Source: Agrobacterium rosae
GTDB taxonomy: Bacteria; Pseudomonadota; Alphaproteobacteria; Rhizobiales; Rhizobiaceae
Length of the DNA: 64,000 nucleotides
Assembly (NCBI RefSeq): GCF_002915175.1
Contig: NZ_NXEJ01000004.1
Coordinates: forward strand, 1 to 64,000
Reading direction: 5' to 3'
The position numbers and the translations under genes were made by a program. A model generated the notes under the pieces. The model saw only the letters and a program-made list of their open reading frames with translations, was not told the DNA's origin and made no database searches. Below, one piece after another: positions 8,879 to 18,541 of this stretch; within the stretch, counting starts at the first letter, position 1, and each line of letters begins with the position of its first letter.

Positions 8879-10368
8879 TGTATAGGGTCTCACTGGAGGG
8901 GCGGGGGGGTTTTACCGAGTGGCGGGATGCGGCCCGCACCTTCCTGTCGGCGAATGTTGCTCCGCATGAGATCGAGTGGCGGTTTCAAGGTGAGGAAACC
9001 GGTCTCTTCGGGGTCGAAGAGGGAGATCGCGTTCCGCAGATCGGCGGTTCAGCCAGCGTGAATGTGCCAGCGGCCTTCATGCCGTTTGCGCAAACCATCA
9101 TCTGCCACAGTGATCCGACACGCTTTGCGTTGCTTTATCGCCTGTTGTGGCGTCTGGGGCAGGATAGGGCGCTGTTGGAGTTCAAGTCTGATCCTGATGT
9201 GGCCGAAGCCCGAAAGATGGAGAAATCCGTTCGTCGTGATAGCCACAAGATGACGGCCTTCGTTCGATTCAAGGAGGTTCCGTTGCCGCAGGACGTCGTT
9301 GGACGACGACGTTTTATCGCGTGGTTCGAGCCTGACCACTTCATCGTTGAACGCAAGGCGGCGTTTTTCCAGCGACGTTTTACCGATATGGACTGGTTGA
9401 TCGTCACCCCAAAGGGCTCGGCGCGCTGGGATGGTGAAACAATGCAGACGTCGAGAATGGCGGCGGAAAAGCCGGATATTTCAGACGACACAGATGAGCT
9501 GTGGCGCACCTATTACGCCAATATCTTCAATCCGGCGCGGTTGAAGATCAAGGCGATGACGGCAGAGATGCCGAAAAAATACTGGAAGAACCTGCCCGAG
9601 GCGGACCTCATTCCAGACCTCATCTTGAACGCCGAGCGGCGGGTGCTTGAGATGGGTGCCAAAGCTGCGACCGAGCCGCAATTGTTTCACCATCGTCTTC
9701 AAGCGGCGGCAGATAGCAGACCGCAACCTGCGCTGCCGGATGCCGATACGTTGGAGGGATTGAAGCACGAGGCGCAAAGCTGCACGCTCTGTCCGTTGCA
9801 CTGCAAGGCAACGCAAACAGTGTTCGGTGAGGGGCCAGCCAATGCTGACGTCATGGTCGTCGGCGAGCAGCCGGGTGACTTCGAGGATTTGGCCGGACGT
9901 CCCTTTGTCGGTCCGGCGGGCAAGGTGTTCGATCAGGTGCTGGGTGAGACCGGCATGGACCGCAAGGCAATGTATGTCACCAATGCCGTCAAACATTTCA
10001 AATATGAGGCGCGCGGAAAGAAGCGCATTCACCAGCGGCCGGATGCCGGCGAAGTTCAGCGTTGCCGGTGGTGGCTGACGCGTGAGATCGATCTGGTGCA
10101 GCCGAAGCTCATCGTGGCCATGGGCGCGACGGCGGTGTTTGCCTTGACGGGTATGAAAGAAAAACTATCGGATGTGCGCAGCAGACCCATGCCGATGGAT
10201 GGTGGCAAGATGCTCTTTGCGACTGTCCACCCGTCCTATCTTTTGCGTATTCCTGATGAGCAAAAGAAGGCGGAAGAGATGCGGCGGTTTCGGGAAGACA
10301 TGCAAAGTGTTCAAAGGCTTATGGAGATTGGCAGAGAAACCGATTCCCGTGTTTCACATATTGGATAA
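8878..10368 (+). CDS. DUF4130 domain fused to UdgX-type uracil-DNA glycosylase
   Basis: A 496-residue two-domain protein. The N-terminal half (about 1-270) matches the DUF4130 proteins of unknown function that accompany the radical SAM repair protein. From about residue 295 it is a family 4/5-like uracil-DNA glycosylase: CTLCPLHC (302-309) supplies iron-sulfur ligands and GEQPGDFEDLAGRPFVGPAG gives the UdgX-type motif A. The loop K-K-R-I-H (381-385) corresponds to the UdgX-specific insertion whose His attacks the sugar, giving a covalent protein-DNA adduct at uracil sites. That histidine is present. The late HPSYLLR is the second catalytic motif. The start overlaps the radical SAM stop. An SOS-induced uracil-trapping role is inferred. 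Confidence 0.9.
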   Translation: MYRVSLEGRGGFTEWRDAARTFLSANVAPHEIEWRFQGEETGLFGVEEGDRVPQIGGSASVNVPAAFMPFAQTIICHSDPTRFALLYRLLWRLGQDRALLEFKSDPDVAEARKMEKSVRRDSHKMTAFVRFKEVPLPQDVVGRRRFIAWFEPDHFIVERKAAFFQRRFTDMDWLIVTPKGSARWDGETMQTSRMAAEKPDISDDTDELWRTYYANIFNPARLKIKAMTAEMPKKYWKNLPEADLIPDLILNAERRVLEMGAKAATEPQLFHHRLQAAADSRPQPALPDADTLEGLKHEAQSCTLCPLHCKATQTVFGEGPANADVMVVGEQPGDFEDLAGRPFVGPAGKVFDQVLGETGMDRKAMYVTNAVKHFKYEARGKKRIHQRPDAGEVQRCRWWLTREIDLVQPKLIVAMGATAVFALTGMKEKLSDVRSRPMPMDGGKMLFATVHPSYLLRIPDEQKKAEEMRRFREDMQSVQRLMEIGRETDSRVSHIG

Positions 10369-10371
10369 GGG

Positions 10372-11286
10372 TTATCGCACCTTGCGGTCATTGGCGGCTT
10401 TCACGAAATCAATGAAAGCTCTGAGCGGTGCCGGAACCAGCCGTCTGCCGGGATAATAGAGAAACGGGCCGGAGAAACTTTGCCACCACGGCTCCAGCAC
10501 CGGTGCCAGCACGCCGCTGTCGAAATAGGGTTGCAGCCAGTCTTCGAAGAGCATGATGATGCCGGAACCCGCGATGGCCGCATCGACGGCGAGGTCCGTT
10601 GCGCCGCCGATCCTGACGATCAACGGCCCGTCGGCCTCGATCAACAGGACTTCGCCATCGCGCTCGAATTCCCATGGCGGTATGACACCGCTGGCAAAAC
10701 GGCCTCTGATACAGGCATGGTTCAACAGGTCGCGGGGATGGTCGGGGCGTCCAAACCTCCCGAGATAAGCGGGCGAGGCAGCGGTGGCGAAACGTTGAGT
10801 GGTTGGCCCAATCGGTACGGCAATCATGTCTTGCTGTAAGCGTTCGTCATAGCGTATGCCCGCATCACAGCCTGCGGCCAGAATATCAACGAAGCTTTCA
10901 TCGGTGATGATTTCAAGGCGGATGTCGGGGTAGGCGGCGAGAAACTGCGGCACCAAGTCAGGCAGGATCAGCCTTGCTGCGCTCACGGGAACGTTGAGCC
11001 TGAGCGTGCCGGCGGGCTTGTCGCGAAAGCCGTTGACGACATCGAGTGCCGCCTCGACTTCGGTCAGCGCCGGTGCCAACCGGGCAAGAAGGCCTTGGCC
11101 GGCCTCTGTCGGCAAGACACTGCGCGTGGTGCGGTTCAGCAGACGAACGCCAAGCCCGGTTTCCAGACGCCGCACCGCTTCGCTGAGGCCTGACGCGCTG
11201 CTGTCGTTAAGCCGTGCCGCCTCGCGAAACCCGCCCGCGCGCGCCACTGCGACAAAAGCATTCAGATCATCAAGATCAATCTTCAT
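10372..11286 (-). CDS. LysR-family transcriptional regulator
   Basis: A 304-residue LysR regulator. The N-terminal winged helix (about 1-60) includes FREAARLNDSSASGLSEAVR and RLLNRTTRSVLPTEAG; the rest is a periplasmic-binding-like effector domain. LysR proteins usually regulate the divergent neighbour, here the aldo/keto reductase at 11379. The 92-base gap contains an inverted repeat that fits a LysR site. The effector is unknown. Its stop is four bases from the convergent UdgX gene stop, with no visible terminator between. Confidence 0.88.
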   Translation of the reverse strand: MKIDLDDLNAFVAVARAGGFREAARLNDSSASGLSEAVRRLETGLGVRLLNRTTRSVLPTEAGQGLLARLAPALTEVEAALDVVNGFRDKPAGTLRLNVPVSAARLILPDLVPQFLAAYPDIRLEIITDESFVDILAAGCDAGIRYDERLQQDMIAVPIGPTTQRFATAASPAYLGRFGRPDHPRDLLNHACIRGRFASGVIPPWEFERDGEVLLIEADGPLIVRIGGATDLAVDAAIAGSGIIMLFEDWLQPYFDSGVLAPVLEPWWQSFSGPFLYYPGRRLVPAPLRAFIDFVKAANDRKVR

Positions 11287-11318
11287 TGTTCATATTCTCG
11301 CACAGCCCGTCCGGATTG

Positions 11319-11337
11319 TATCCTATTCTCTTGGATA
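11319..11337. promoter_or_regulatory. Inverted repeat TATCC-N9-GGATA, candidate LysR operator
   Basis: Perfect 5-bp arms spaced by nine bases lie between the divergent LysR and aldo/keto reductase starts. The layout fits the T-N11-A dyad typical of LysR recognition sites. The repeat is 41 bases upstream of the reductase start. No binding data exist, so this is an inference from position and symmetry. Confidence 0.5.
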
Positions 11338-11378
11338 TCGACAGCGTCTATCTTCTCTCCAACATTAGGAGAACAATC

Positions 11379-12260
11379 ATGACTGACATCGACAAGGCCG
11401 GATCATTCAAGCTCGGCAACCACACGGTCAAACGCCTCGGTTACGGTGCCATGCAATTGGCCGGTCCCGGCGTGTTTGGCCCGCCAAAGGACCATGACGG
11501 CGCGCTCGCCGTTCTGCGCGCCGCCATCGAGGCAGGGGTCAACCACATCGACACCAGCGATTTCTACGGCCCCCACATCACCAATCAGTTGATCCGTGAA
11601 GCACTGCATCCCTACACGGACGATCTCGTCATCGTCACGAAAATCGGTGCCAAGCGCGGCGAGGACAAATCCTGGAACCTGGCATCCTCGCCGGAAGAGT
11701 TGACCAGCGCCGTCCATGACAATCTGCGCAACCTTGGTCTCGACGTTATGGATGTCGTCAATCTGCGTGTCATGTTCGATGTGCATGGACCCGCAGAAGG
11801 CTCCATCGAACCATTGCTGACGCCGCTTGCCGAGTTGCAGCGTCAGGGTCTGGTTCGCCATATCGGGCTCAGCAACGTCACGGCGGCACAGGTTGAGGAG
11901 GGTCGCAAGATCGCTGACATCGTCTGCGTTCAGAACATGTACAATCTGGCCCATCGCCAGGACGACGCGCTGATCGATAGCTTGGCCGATGATGGCATTG
12001 CCTATGTGCCGTTCTTCCCGCTTGGCGGCTTCAGCCCGCTTCAGTCTTCGGCCCTCTCGGATGTGGCGGCGCGTCTGGAGGCAACGCCGATGCAGGTCGC
12101 GCTTGCTTGGCTGTTGCGCCGCAGCCCTAACATTTTGCTGATCCCGGGCACATCATCCGTTGCCCATTTGCATGAGAACCTCAAGGCCGCCGAACTCGTT
12201 CTGTCGGATGATGTCATGACCGAACTGGACGGTGTGGCTGCTGCGAATGTGGCGCATTAA
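11379..12260 (+). CDS. Aldo/keto reductase, YdbC/PdxI-like
   Basis: A 293-residue NADPH-dependent TIM-barrel reductase. DTSDFYG provides the catalytic Asp and Tyr and VTKIGAKR the Lys. At the position where most family members carry the fourth catalytic His, it reads DVVNLRVMF, placing Arg there. E. coli YdbC, reported as the pyridoxal reductase PdxI, has the same kind of segment as I recall it. The nearby IGLSNVTAAQVEEGRKIADI is also typical of that subgroup. The AGGAGAAC ribosome site fixes the ATG at 11379. It is divergent from a LysR regulator and ends at a strong terminator. Pyridoxal reduction is possible but unproven. Confidence 0.82.
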   Translation: MTDIDKAGSFKLGNHTVKRLGYGAMQLAGPGVFGPPKDHDGALAVLRAAIEAGVNHIDTSDFYGPHITNQLIREALHPYTDDLVIVTKIGAKRGEDKSWNLASSPEELTSAVHDNLRNLGLDVMDVVNLRVMFDVHGPAEGSIEPLLTPLAELQRQGLVRHIGLSNVTAAQVEEGRKIADIVCVQNMYNLAHRQDDALIDSLADDGIAYVPFFPLGGFSPLQSSALSDVAARLEATPMQVALAWLLRRSPNILLIPGTSSVAHLHENLKAAELVLSDDVMTELDGVAAANVAH

Positions 12261-12277
12261 CATCGCTTGCTGAAACG

Positions 12278-12315
12278 AGAAAGGGCGCGTCACCGACGCG
12301 CCCTTTCTGTTTTTT
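12278..12315 (+). terminator. Rho-independent terminator after aldo/keto reductase
   Basis: Perfect 14-bp stem (AGAAAGGGCGCGTC with its complement) around a 3-base loop, followed by G and six T. It ends the aldo/keto reductase transcript before the convergent carB end. Confidence 0.93.
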
Positions 12316-12329
12316 GGTAAGTTACAGGC

Positions 12330-15300
12330 TTACGCGAAGTAGCTTTGCAAAGGCCGCACATCCAGGCTACCTGCCTTCAGCGCCTTGATGGCGAGGGCTG
12401 CGGATTCCGCACCGGCCATCGTCGTGTAGTAAGGCACCTTCTGCATCAGCGTTGCGCGGCGCAGCGACTTGGAGTCGGAGATCGCCTTGTTGCTGTCGGT
12501 CGTGTTGATAACCAACTGAACCTGACGGTTGCGGATCGCGTCTTCGATGTGCGGACGTCCTTCCTGCACCTTGTTGATCTTCTCGGCGTTGATGCCCTGT
12601 TCGGCCAGGAAGCGCTGCGTGCCGCCTGTCGCCAGAACCCTGAAGCCGATTTCGACCAAATGGCGGATGGCAGGCAGAACCCGCTCCTTGTCCTCATCGC
12701 GAACCGAAACGAACACTGCACCGGAGCGTGGCAGATCGACGCTTGCACCCAGCTGCGCCTTGGCGAAGGCCAGCGCGAAGTCGGTGTCGAGGCCGATGAC
12801 TTCACCGGTGGAGCGCATTTCCGGTCCCAGCAGAATATCGACACCGGGGAAACGGGCAAACGGGAAGACGGCTTCCTTGACGGCGATGTGCTTGAGGTTG
12901 CGCGGGTCTGGCTTTTCGCCGTAAGCGGCAATCGCCGCATCCAGCGTTTCGCCAGCCATGATACGGGCGGCGATCTTGGCAATCGGCGCGCCGATGGTCT
13001 TGGCAACGAACGGCACGGTACGCGACGCGCGCGGGTTGACTTCCAGCACGTAGATCGTGCCGTCCTTGATCGCGTATTGCACGTTCATCAGGCCACCGAC
13101 ATGCAGCGCCTTGGCAAGCGCCGTCGTCTGGCGTTCCAACTCGTCCAGCATATCCTCGGAAAGCGAGCGCGATGGCAACGAGCAGGCGCTGTCACCGGAG
13201 TGAATACCGGCTTCTTCGATGTGTTCCATGATGCCTGATACGAAGACGTTTTCGCCATCGCACAGCGCATCCACGTCCACTTCGACGGCGTTCGTCAGGT
13301 AGCTATCGAACAGTAACGGGTTCTTGCTCAGAAGCGTGTTGATCTGGCCGGTCTTGTCGTTGGGGTAACGCTGCTTGATATCCTCAGGCACGAGACCTGG
13401 AACCGTATCCAGCAGGTAGCTTTGCAGCATGCTTTCATTGTGAATGATCTGCATGGCGCGGCCGCCGAGAACGTAGGACGGGCGAACGACCAACGGGAAG
13501 CCGATTTCGGACGCCACGACGCGGGCCTGCTCGACGGAATAGGCGATGCCGTTGTTCGGCTGCGCCAAATCGAGCTTCATCAAAAGCTTCTGGAAACGGT
13601 CGCGGTCTTCGGCAAGGTCGATCATATCAGGCGCTGTGCCGAGGATCGGAATGCCGTTCTTTTCCAGCGCTTCGGCCAGCTTCAGCGGCGTCTGACCACC
13701 GAACTGCACGATAACGCCAACCAGTTCACCCTTTTCCTGCTCGGCACGCATGATTTCGATCACGTCTTCAGCCGTCAGTGGTTCGAAATAGAGGCGGTCG
13801 GAGGTGTCGTAGTCGGTGGAGACGGTTTCCGGGTTACAGTTGATCATGATGGCTTCAAAGCCCGCATCCTTCAACGCGAAGGCGGCATGGCAGCAGCAAT
13901 AATCGAACTCGATGCCCTGGCCGATACGGTTGGGACCACCGCCGAGAATGACGACCTTCTTGCGATCCGAAACCTGCGCTTCGGAGCGCAGCTGACCGAC
14001 GAATGGCGTCTCATAGGTGGAGTACATGTAAGCGGTTGGCGAAGCGAATTCGGCAGCGCAGGTGTCGATGCGCTTGAAGACCGGGCGCACGTTCAGGCTG
14101 TTGCGAAGCTCTGCCACTTCCTTGGGGCGCTTCTTGGTCAGGCTTGCAAGGCGGGCGTCGGAGAAGCCCATGGCTTTCAGCGACCGCAGGTTTTCAGCAT
14201 CCTGCGGCAGGCCGTGTTCGCGCACACGCGCTTCCATGTCTACGATCGCCTTGAACTGAGCGATGAACCATGGGTCGATCTTGCTGTTTTCATGCACTTC
14301 GGCTTCGGACATGCCCATGCGCAGGGCCTGTGCGACCATGCGCAGACGATCCGGCGTCGGCGTGCCGATGGCGGCGCGAATGGCGTTCTTGGAACCTTCG
14401 CCTTCTTCGTAACCGGGGATTTCGATTTCATCGAGACCGGTGAGGCCGGTTTCCATGCCGCGAAGCGCCTTTTGCAGCGATTCCGCAAAGGTACGGCCAA
14501 TCGCCATGACTTCACCGACCGACTTCATGGCCGTGGTGAGGATTGGCGATGCGCCCGGGAATTTCTCGAAAGCAAAACGCGGGATTTTGGTGACGACATA
14601 GTCGATGGATGGTTCGAAGGACGCCGGTGTCGCACCGCCGGTGATGTCGTTGTCCAGTTCGTCCAGCGTGTAGCCGACCGCGAGCTTGGCAGCGACCTTG
14701 GCAATCGGGAAACCGGTGGCCTTGGAGGCGAGCGCAGACGAGCGAGACACGCGCGGGTTCATTTCGATGACAACCAGACGGCCATCCTTCGGGTTGACGG
14801 CGAACTGCACGTTCGAGCCGCCGGTCTCGACGCCGATTTCGCGCAGAACCGCAATCGATGCATTGCGCATCATCTGGTATTCTTTGTCCGTCAGCGTCAG
14901 GGCAGGGGCAACGGTGATCGAATCGCCGGTGTGGACGCCCATTGGGTCGATGTTTTCGATGGAGCAGATGATGATGCAGTTGTCCGCCTTGTCGCGGACC
15001 ACTTCCATTTCATATTCCTTCCAGCCGAGAACCGATTCTTCGATCAGCACTTCGGTGGTCGGCGATGCATCGAGACCGCCGCCGATGATTTCGAAGAATT
15101 CAGAGCGGTTGTAAGCAATGCCGCCGCCGGTGCCACCCATGGTGAAGGACGGGCGGATGATGGCGGGCAAGCCGACGACATCGATGGCCTGCGCGGCGAT
15201 GGCCATGGCGTGGCTGATGTAGCGCTGCTTGCGGTCGGTTTCGCCGAGGTTCCACTGGTTTTCGAGGTTGTCGAGCGCCTTGTCCAGGTCCGCGCCGGAA

Positions 15301-15818
15301 AGTTTGGCTTTCAGTTCTGCGCGTGCGGCTTCATGCGTCTTGCGGTCTGTGTCCTTGATGTCGGTGGCGTTGGCCAGCATCGACTTCGGCGTTTCAAGGT
15401 TGATCCGCTTCATGGCTTCACGGAACAAAGCGCGGTCTTCGGCCATGTCGATAGCTTCGGGCTTTGCGCCGATCATCTCGACATTGTAGCGGTCGAGCAC
15501 GCCCATCCGCTTCAGGGAAAGGGCAGTGTTCAGCGCCGTCTGGCCGCCCATGGTCGGCAGCAGCGCGTCCGGGCGCTCCTTGGCGATGATCTTGGCCACC
15601 ACTTCCGGCGTGATCGGCTCGACATAGGTCGCGTCCGCCAGATTGGGGTCGGTCATGATGGTTGCAGGATTGGAGTTGACGAGGATGACGCGGTAGCCTT
15701 CCTCTTTCAGCGCTTTGCAGGCCTGTGTGCCGGAATAATCGAACTCGCATGCCTGACCGATGACAATCGGACCAGCGCCGATGATAAGGATGGATTTGAT
15801 GTCTTGGCGCTTCGGCAT
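12330..15818 (-). CDS. carB: Carbamoyl-phosphate synthase, large subunit
   Basis: Makes carbamoyl phosphate for arginine and pyrimidine synthesis from bicarbonate, ammonia delivered by CarA, and two ATP. The 1162-residue product shows the duplicated ATP-grasp arrangement: [19 protein letters not shown] at the N-terminus and [17 protein letters not shown] near residue 630 mark the two halves. A C-terminal MGS-like allosteric domain ([15 protein letters not shown]) follows. I chose the ATG at 15818 (MPKRQDIKS), ten codons inside the longer frame, which fits the family N-terminus and an upstream GGAACGAGAG. carA lies about 6.6 kb away rather than adjacent, separated by unrelated genes. Confidence 0.97.
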   Translation of the reverse strand: MPKRQDIKSILIIGAGPIVIGQACEFDYSGTQACKALKEEGYRVILVNSNPATIMTDPNLADATYVEPITPEVVAKIIAKERPDALLPTMGGQTALNTALSLKRMGVLDRYNVEMIGAKPEAIDMAEDRALFREAMKRINLETPKSMLANATDIKDTDRKTHEAARAELKAKLSGADLDKALDNLENQWNLGETDRKQRYISHAMAIAAQAIDVVGLPAIIRPSFTMGGTGGGIAYNRSEFFEIIGGGLDASPTTEVLIEESVLGWKEYEMEVVRDKADNCIIICSIENIDPMGVHTGDSITVAPALTLTDKEYQMMRNASIAVLREIGVETGGSNVQFAVNPKDGRLVVIEMNPRVSRSSALASKATGFPIAKVAAKLAVGYTLDELDNDITGGATPASFEPSIDYVVTKIPRFAFEKFPGASPILTTAMKSVGEVMAIGRTFAESLQKALRGMETGLTGLDEIEIPGYEEGEGSKNAIRAAIGTPTPDRLRMVAQALRMGMSEAEVHENSKIDPWFIAQFKAIVDMEARVREHGLPQDAENLRSLKAMGFSDARLASLTKKRPKEVAELRNSLNVRPVFKRIDTCAAEFASPTAYMYSTYETPFVGQLRSEAQVSDRKKVVILGGGPNRIGQGIEFDYCCCHAAFALKDAGFEAIMINCNPETVSTDYDTSDRLYFEPLTAEDVIEIMRAEQEKGELVGVIVQFGGQTPLKLAEALEKNGIPILGTAPDMIDLAEDRDRFQKLLMKLDLAQPNNGIAYSVEQARVVASEIGFPLVVRPSYVLGGRAMQIIHNESMLQSYLLDTVPGLVPEDIKQRYPNDKTGQINTLLSKNPLLFDSYLTNAVEVDVDALCDGENVFVSGIMEHIEEAGIHSGDSACSLPSRSLSEDMLDELERQTTALAKALHVGGLMNVQYAIKDGTIYVLEVNPRASRTVPFVAKTIGAPIAKIAARIMAGETLDAAIAAYGEKPDPRNLKHIAVKEAVFPFARFPGVDILLGPEMRSTGEVIGLDTDFALAFAKAQLGASVDLPRSGAVFVSVRDEDKERVLPAIRHLVEIGFRVLATGGTQRFLAEQGINAEKINKVQEGRPHIEDAIRNRQVQLVINTTDSNKAISDSKSLRRATLMQKVPYYTTMAGAESAALAIKALKAGSLDVRPLQSYFA

Positions 15819-16077
15819 GGCTCTCGTTCCGCTTTTCGTGTTGCGCAAAAAACGGCCAAGGTGAAACTCACCGGCCGCGGGCGCAATTCCAATCTTTTCA
15901 GGCTAGAAGCGGCTTATAGGCAAATGTTTTGGCGAACGGAACCCCGAATCTTCGCTTTCCGACAGGAAAGTTGGCTCTCTATATATCTGTGTTGCAGGCT
16001 GATCCTTTCCGCCAATAAAAACGTAGAGATATTTGAATGAATTACCTCCGTTTCCAAAATCACAGAGCAGGGCATTT

Positions 16078-16746
16078 ATGATTACCGTTCATTATCTCGA
16101 AAACTCCCGTGCGCACCGCATTCTCTGGCTGCTCGAAGAGCTTAGTGTCGACTATGACGTCAAGACCTATGCGCGCGGTCCCGACATGCGCGCTCCGAAG
16201 AGCCTCAAAGCCGTTCACCCGCTCGGCAAGTCTCCGGTTATCGAGGATGGTGGAAAGGTTTATGCCGAAAGCGGCGCGATCATCGAATATCTGCTGGATA
16301 CCTACGCAAACGGCGCGTTCCGGCCAGAACACGGCACGGATGCATATAGACGTTATATCTACTGGCTGCATTATGCAGAGGGTTCGGCGATGCCGCTGCT
16401 GGTGATGAAACTGTTGTTTTCCCGCATTCCGCGTCAGGTGCCATTCTTCCTGCGCCCGGTCGCCAACATGATTTCAAAAGGCGTTGCCAGCCAGTTCGTT
16501 GATCCGCAACTGGCGGATCATACTGCCTATTGGGAAAGCGAGCTTGCGAAAGACGGGCTTTTTGCGGGCAGCGAACTGACCGGCGCGGATTTTGCCATGA
16601 GCTTTCCGGTGGAGGCGGCGATGAGCCGGGTGGATGGCATCAACGACCGACCGGCAATCCGCCGTTTTCTCGAAACCATCCGCGCGCGCCCTGCCTATCA
16701 GCGTGCCCTTAAGAAAGGCGGCGCTTATGTTTACGCCAATAGCTGA
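16078..16746 (+). CDS. Glutathione S-transferase family protein
   Basis: A 222-residue cytosolic GST. The N-terminal thioredoxin-like domain (about 1-80) contains HPLGKSPVIEDGG and AESGAIIEYL, the cis-Pro and glutathione-carboxylate-binding Ser motifs. The all-helical C-terminal domain carries LTGADFAMSFPVE. I chose the ATG at 16078 because residues before it in the frame do not resemble the family. The gene is divergent from carB and 59 bases before the metallopeptidase gene. Substrate unknown. Confidence 0.88.
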   Translation: MITVHYLENSRAHRILWLLEELSVDYDVKTYARGPDMRAPKSLKAVHPLGKSPVIEDGGKVYAESGAIIEYLLDTYANGAFRPEHGTDAYRRYIYWLHYAEGSAMPLLVMKLLFSRIPRQVPFFLRPVANMISKGVASQFVDPQLADHTAYWESELAKDGLFAGSELTGADFAMSFPVEAAMSRVDGINDRPAIRRFLETIRARPAYQRALKKGGAYVYANS

Positions 16747-16805
16747 CTTGCCGGAACGCTTTGAAGGTTCTAGCGTTTAGGCAAGTCACTGAAGGGGAGA
16801 CACAT

Positions 16806-17699
16806 ATGCAGTGGAGAGGGCGTCGCCAATCCGACAACATCGAAGACAGGCGCGGCATGTCGTCCGGCACGGGCGGTGGCGGCTTTCGCCTTCCGACAGG
16901 TGGCGGTCGTGGCGGCGGCATCGGTATTGGTGGCCTTGTGGTCATTTTGCTGATCAGCTGGGCGCTGGGCATCAACCCGCTGACGCTTCTGTCTGGCGGT
17001 GACGTTTCCACCGATAGCGGCAGCCAGCAGACCACAGGTACGCGCCCGCAAGGCCAGTCCAGTGACGAGACAACGGCTTTCGTCCGCACGGTGTTGGCTG
17101 AAACGGAAGATACCTGGACAAAGATTTTCAGCGCCTCCAATCAAACCTATGAGAAGCCGACGCTGGTCTTGTTCGGCGGACAGGTTCGCTCCGCATGCGG
17201 CACGGCATCGTCGGCCAGCGGTCCGTTCTATTGCCCGGTCGATCGCAAAGTCTATCTGGACACGGATTTCTTCCGTGAGCTCGACAAGCGTTTCGGCGCA
17301 TCCGGCGATTTTGCTCAGGCCTATGTCATCGCTCATGAAGTGGGCCACCACGTTCAGAACCTGACGGGCGTCCTGCCGGAATTTAACCGTCAGCGTCAGT
17401 CCATGGGTGAGACCGAAGCCAACAAGATGTCTGTCAAGGTCGAGTTGCAGGCGGATTGCTATGCCGGCATCTGGGGCAAGTCCACGCAGCAGAAGGGTAT
17501 TCTGGAAGCGGGCGATCTGGAGGAAGCTCTGAACGCCGCGCACCAGATCGGCGACGACACGTTGCAGAAGAAGTCACAGGGCTATGTCGTGCCGGATAGT
17601 TTCAACCACGGCACGTCCGCGCAGCGCGCAGAATGGTTCAAGCGCGGTTTCCAAAGCGGTCGCGTGGAGGACTGCGACACGTTTTCGGCTGATATTTGA
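16806..17699 (+). CDS. Neutral zinc metallopeptidase, YpfJ family
   Basis: A 297-residue predicted membrane-anchored protease. A glycine-rich cytosolic N-terminus is followed by one membrane span (about 41-60, GIGGLVVILLISWALG), then a periplasmic domain with the zinc motif H-E-x2-H in VIAHEVGHHVQNLTG. Downstream VELQADCYAGIW supplies a likely third ligand region. This is the layout of the YpfJ/Zn-peptidase family, whose substrates are unknown. AAGGGGAGACAC before the ATG is a clear ribosome site. A terminator follows the stop within about 20 bases. Confidence 0.9.
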   Translation: MQWRGRRQSDNIEDRRGMSSGTGGGGFRLPTGGGRGGGIGIGGLVVILLISWALGINPLTLLSGGDVSTDSGSQQTTGTRPQGQSSDETTAFVRTVLAETEDTWTKIFSASNQTYEKPTLVLFGGQVRSACGTASSASGPFYCPVDRKVYLDTDFFRELDKRFGASGDFAQAYVIAHEVGHHVQNLTGVLPEFNRQRQSMGETEANKMSVKVELQADCYAGIWGKSTQQKGILEAGDLEEALNAAHQIGDDTLQKKSQGYVVPDSFNHGTSAQRAEWFKRGFQSGRVEDCDTFSADI

Positions 17700-17718
17700 T
17701 TGAATGATCAGAACTTGG

Positions 17719-17742
17719 AAGAGGGGGCGAAAGCCCCCTTTT
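17719..17742 (+). terminator. Rho-independent terminator after YpfJ-family gene
   Basis: AAGAGGGGGC, a GAAA tetraloop, then GCCCCCTTTT: a compact GC stem with a short T run. It closes the metallopeptidase transcript right before the convergent DUF2938 stop. Confidence 0.88.
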
Positions 17743-17747
17743 GCGTG

Positions 17748-18230
17748 TCAGCGAATGATCAGCGCCGTTACGAACATCCCAAGTGCAAAGATCGTGTGTG
17801 CCACGAGGTTCAGGGCGCGTACCTTGTTGGGGTTTGGCGTCTTGAACGCTGCCCAACCGATGCCGAGGCCGGGCTGGAGCAAAAACCAGCCAGCACCGAC
17901 GGTGACGATGCCGACGATCCACGGGAGAAGAAACGTCGGTGCGGCAAACCACCCGGCAGGTGCGATCACCGCAAGCAGAACGCCGTAGATGATGCCAACG
18001 GCATAATGCAAGATCCAGCCGAGCGCGACTTCGTGTTCGTAATGTGCTGCCTTCGCGATGTTGTCGTGGAACACGGTGCCTTTTGGCAAATGCCAGAACC
18101 ACCGTCCCACAGGTCCCCAGTTCGGGGCGGGCTGGTGGAAGACCCTTTGCAGAATGATCGCCCAGATATCCATAAAAACCGTGCCGCCAATGCCCATGGC
18201 CACGCCACGCCAGACGATTTCCCAAACCAT
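17748..18230 (-). CDS. DUF2938 family membrane protein
   Basis: A 160-residue protein with about four membrane spans, starting at MVWEIVWRGVAMGIGGT. Conserved features of DUF2938 are visible: the NWGPVGRWFWHLPKG loop, a WILHYAVGI span and the LQPGLGIGWAAFKTPNP segment near the C-terminus. Its function is unknown. The ATG at 18230 has a strong GGAGGACG ribosome site. The upstream intergenic space contains a long perfect palindrome (18323-18430), so its transcript probably starts between that element and the gene. Confidence 0.82.
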   Translation of the reverse strand: MVWEIVWRGVAMGIGGTVFMDIWAIILQRVFHQPAPNWGPVGRWFWHLPKGTVFHDNIAKAAHYEHEVALGWILHYAVGIIYGVLLAVIAPAGWFAAPTFLLPWIVGIVTVGAGWFLLQPGLGIGWAAFKTPNPNKVRALNLVAHTIFALGMFVTALIIR

Positions 18231-18322
18231 GACGTCCTCCCTCCGACTCACAAATGTGTATCGGTAGGGTGTCGGGTTTTGGGCGTGTCTACAAGGTGGC
18301 TTTGAGGGCAGCACACTCACCG

Positions 18323-18430
18323 CCGTCATCCTTGGGCTTGTCCCAAGGATCTGCTGCCGTTCCTGCACACTCGACGGGGAGAGTGCGCAGGTGCGTGGTT
18401 AGATCCTTGGGACAAGCCCAAGGATGACGG
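18323..18430. repeat. Palindromic intergenic repeat, family B copy 1
   Basis: Two perfectly complementary 30-base arms (18323-18352 and 18401-18430) enclose 48 bases that contain a smaller hairpin. Each arm is itself a hairpin built on CCTTGGG-CTTGT-CCCAAGG. A diverged relative lies at 63769-63851. It fits the class of short palindromic elements common between rhizobial genes. No coding capacity. Confidence 0.85.
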
Positions 18431-18480
18431 CAGGGTGTGTGGCTCTGTCGCCACTCCATAAACACCGCACCACCCCTCCA

Positions 18481-18516
18481 AACAAAAAAGGCGTGACCGT
18501 TATTCCGGTCACGCCT
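18481..18516 (-). terminator. Rho-independent terminator of the chemoreceptor gene
   Basis: Read on the minus strand: an 11-bp stem AGGCGTGACCG around a 6-base loop, followed by six T. It sits about 25 bases after the chemoreceptor stop codon. Confidence 0.92.
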
Positions 18517-18541
18517 CTGGTCTTTTCATATGGCCGCCAGA

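Noticed and set aside
13422-16040. An 872-codon open frame on the plus strand antisense to carB
   Set aside because: It lies within the carB coding region on the opposite strand, has no ribosome site and no recognisable domains. Long antisense frames are a by-product of GC-rich codon use.
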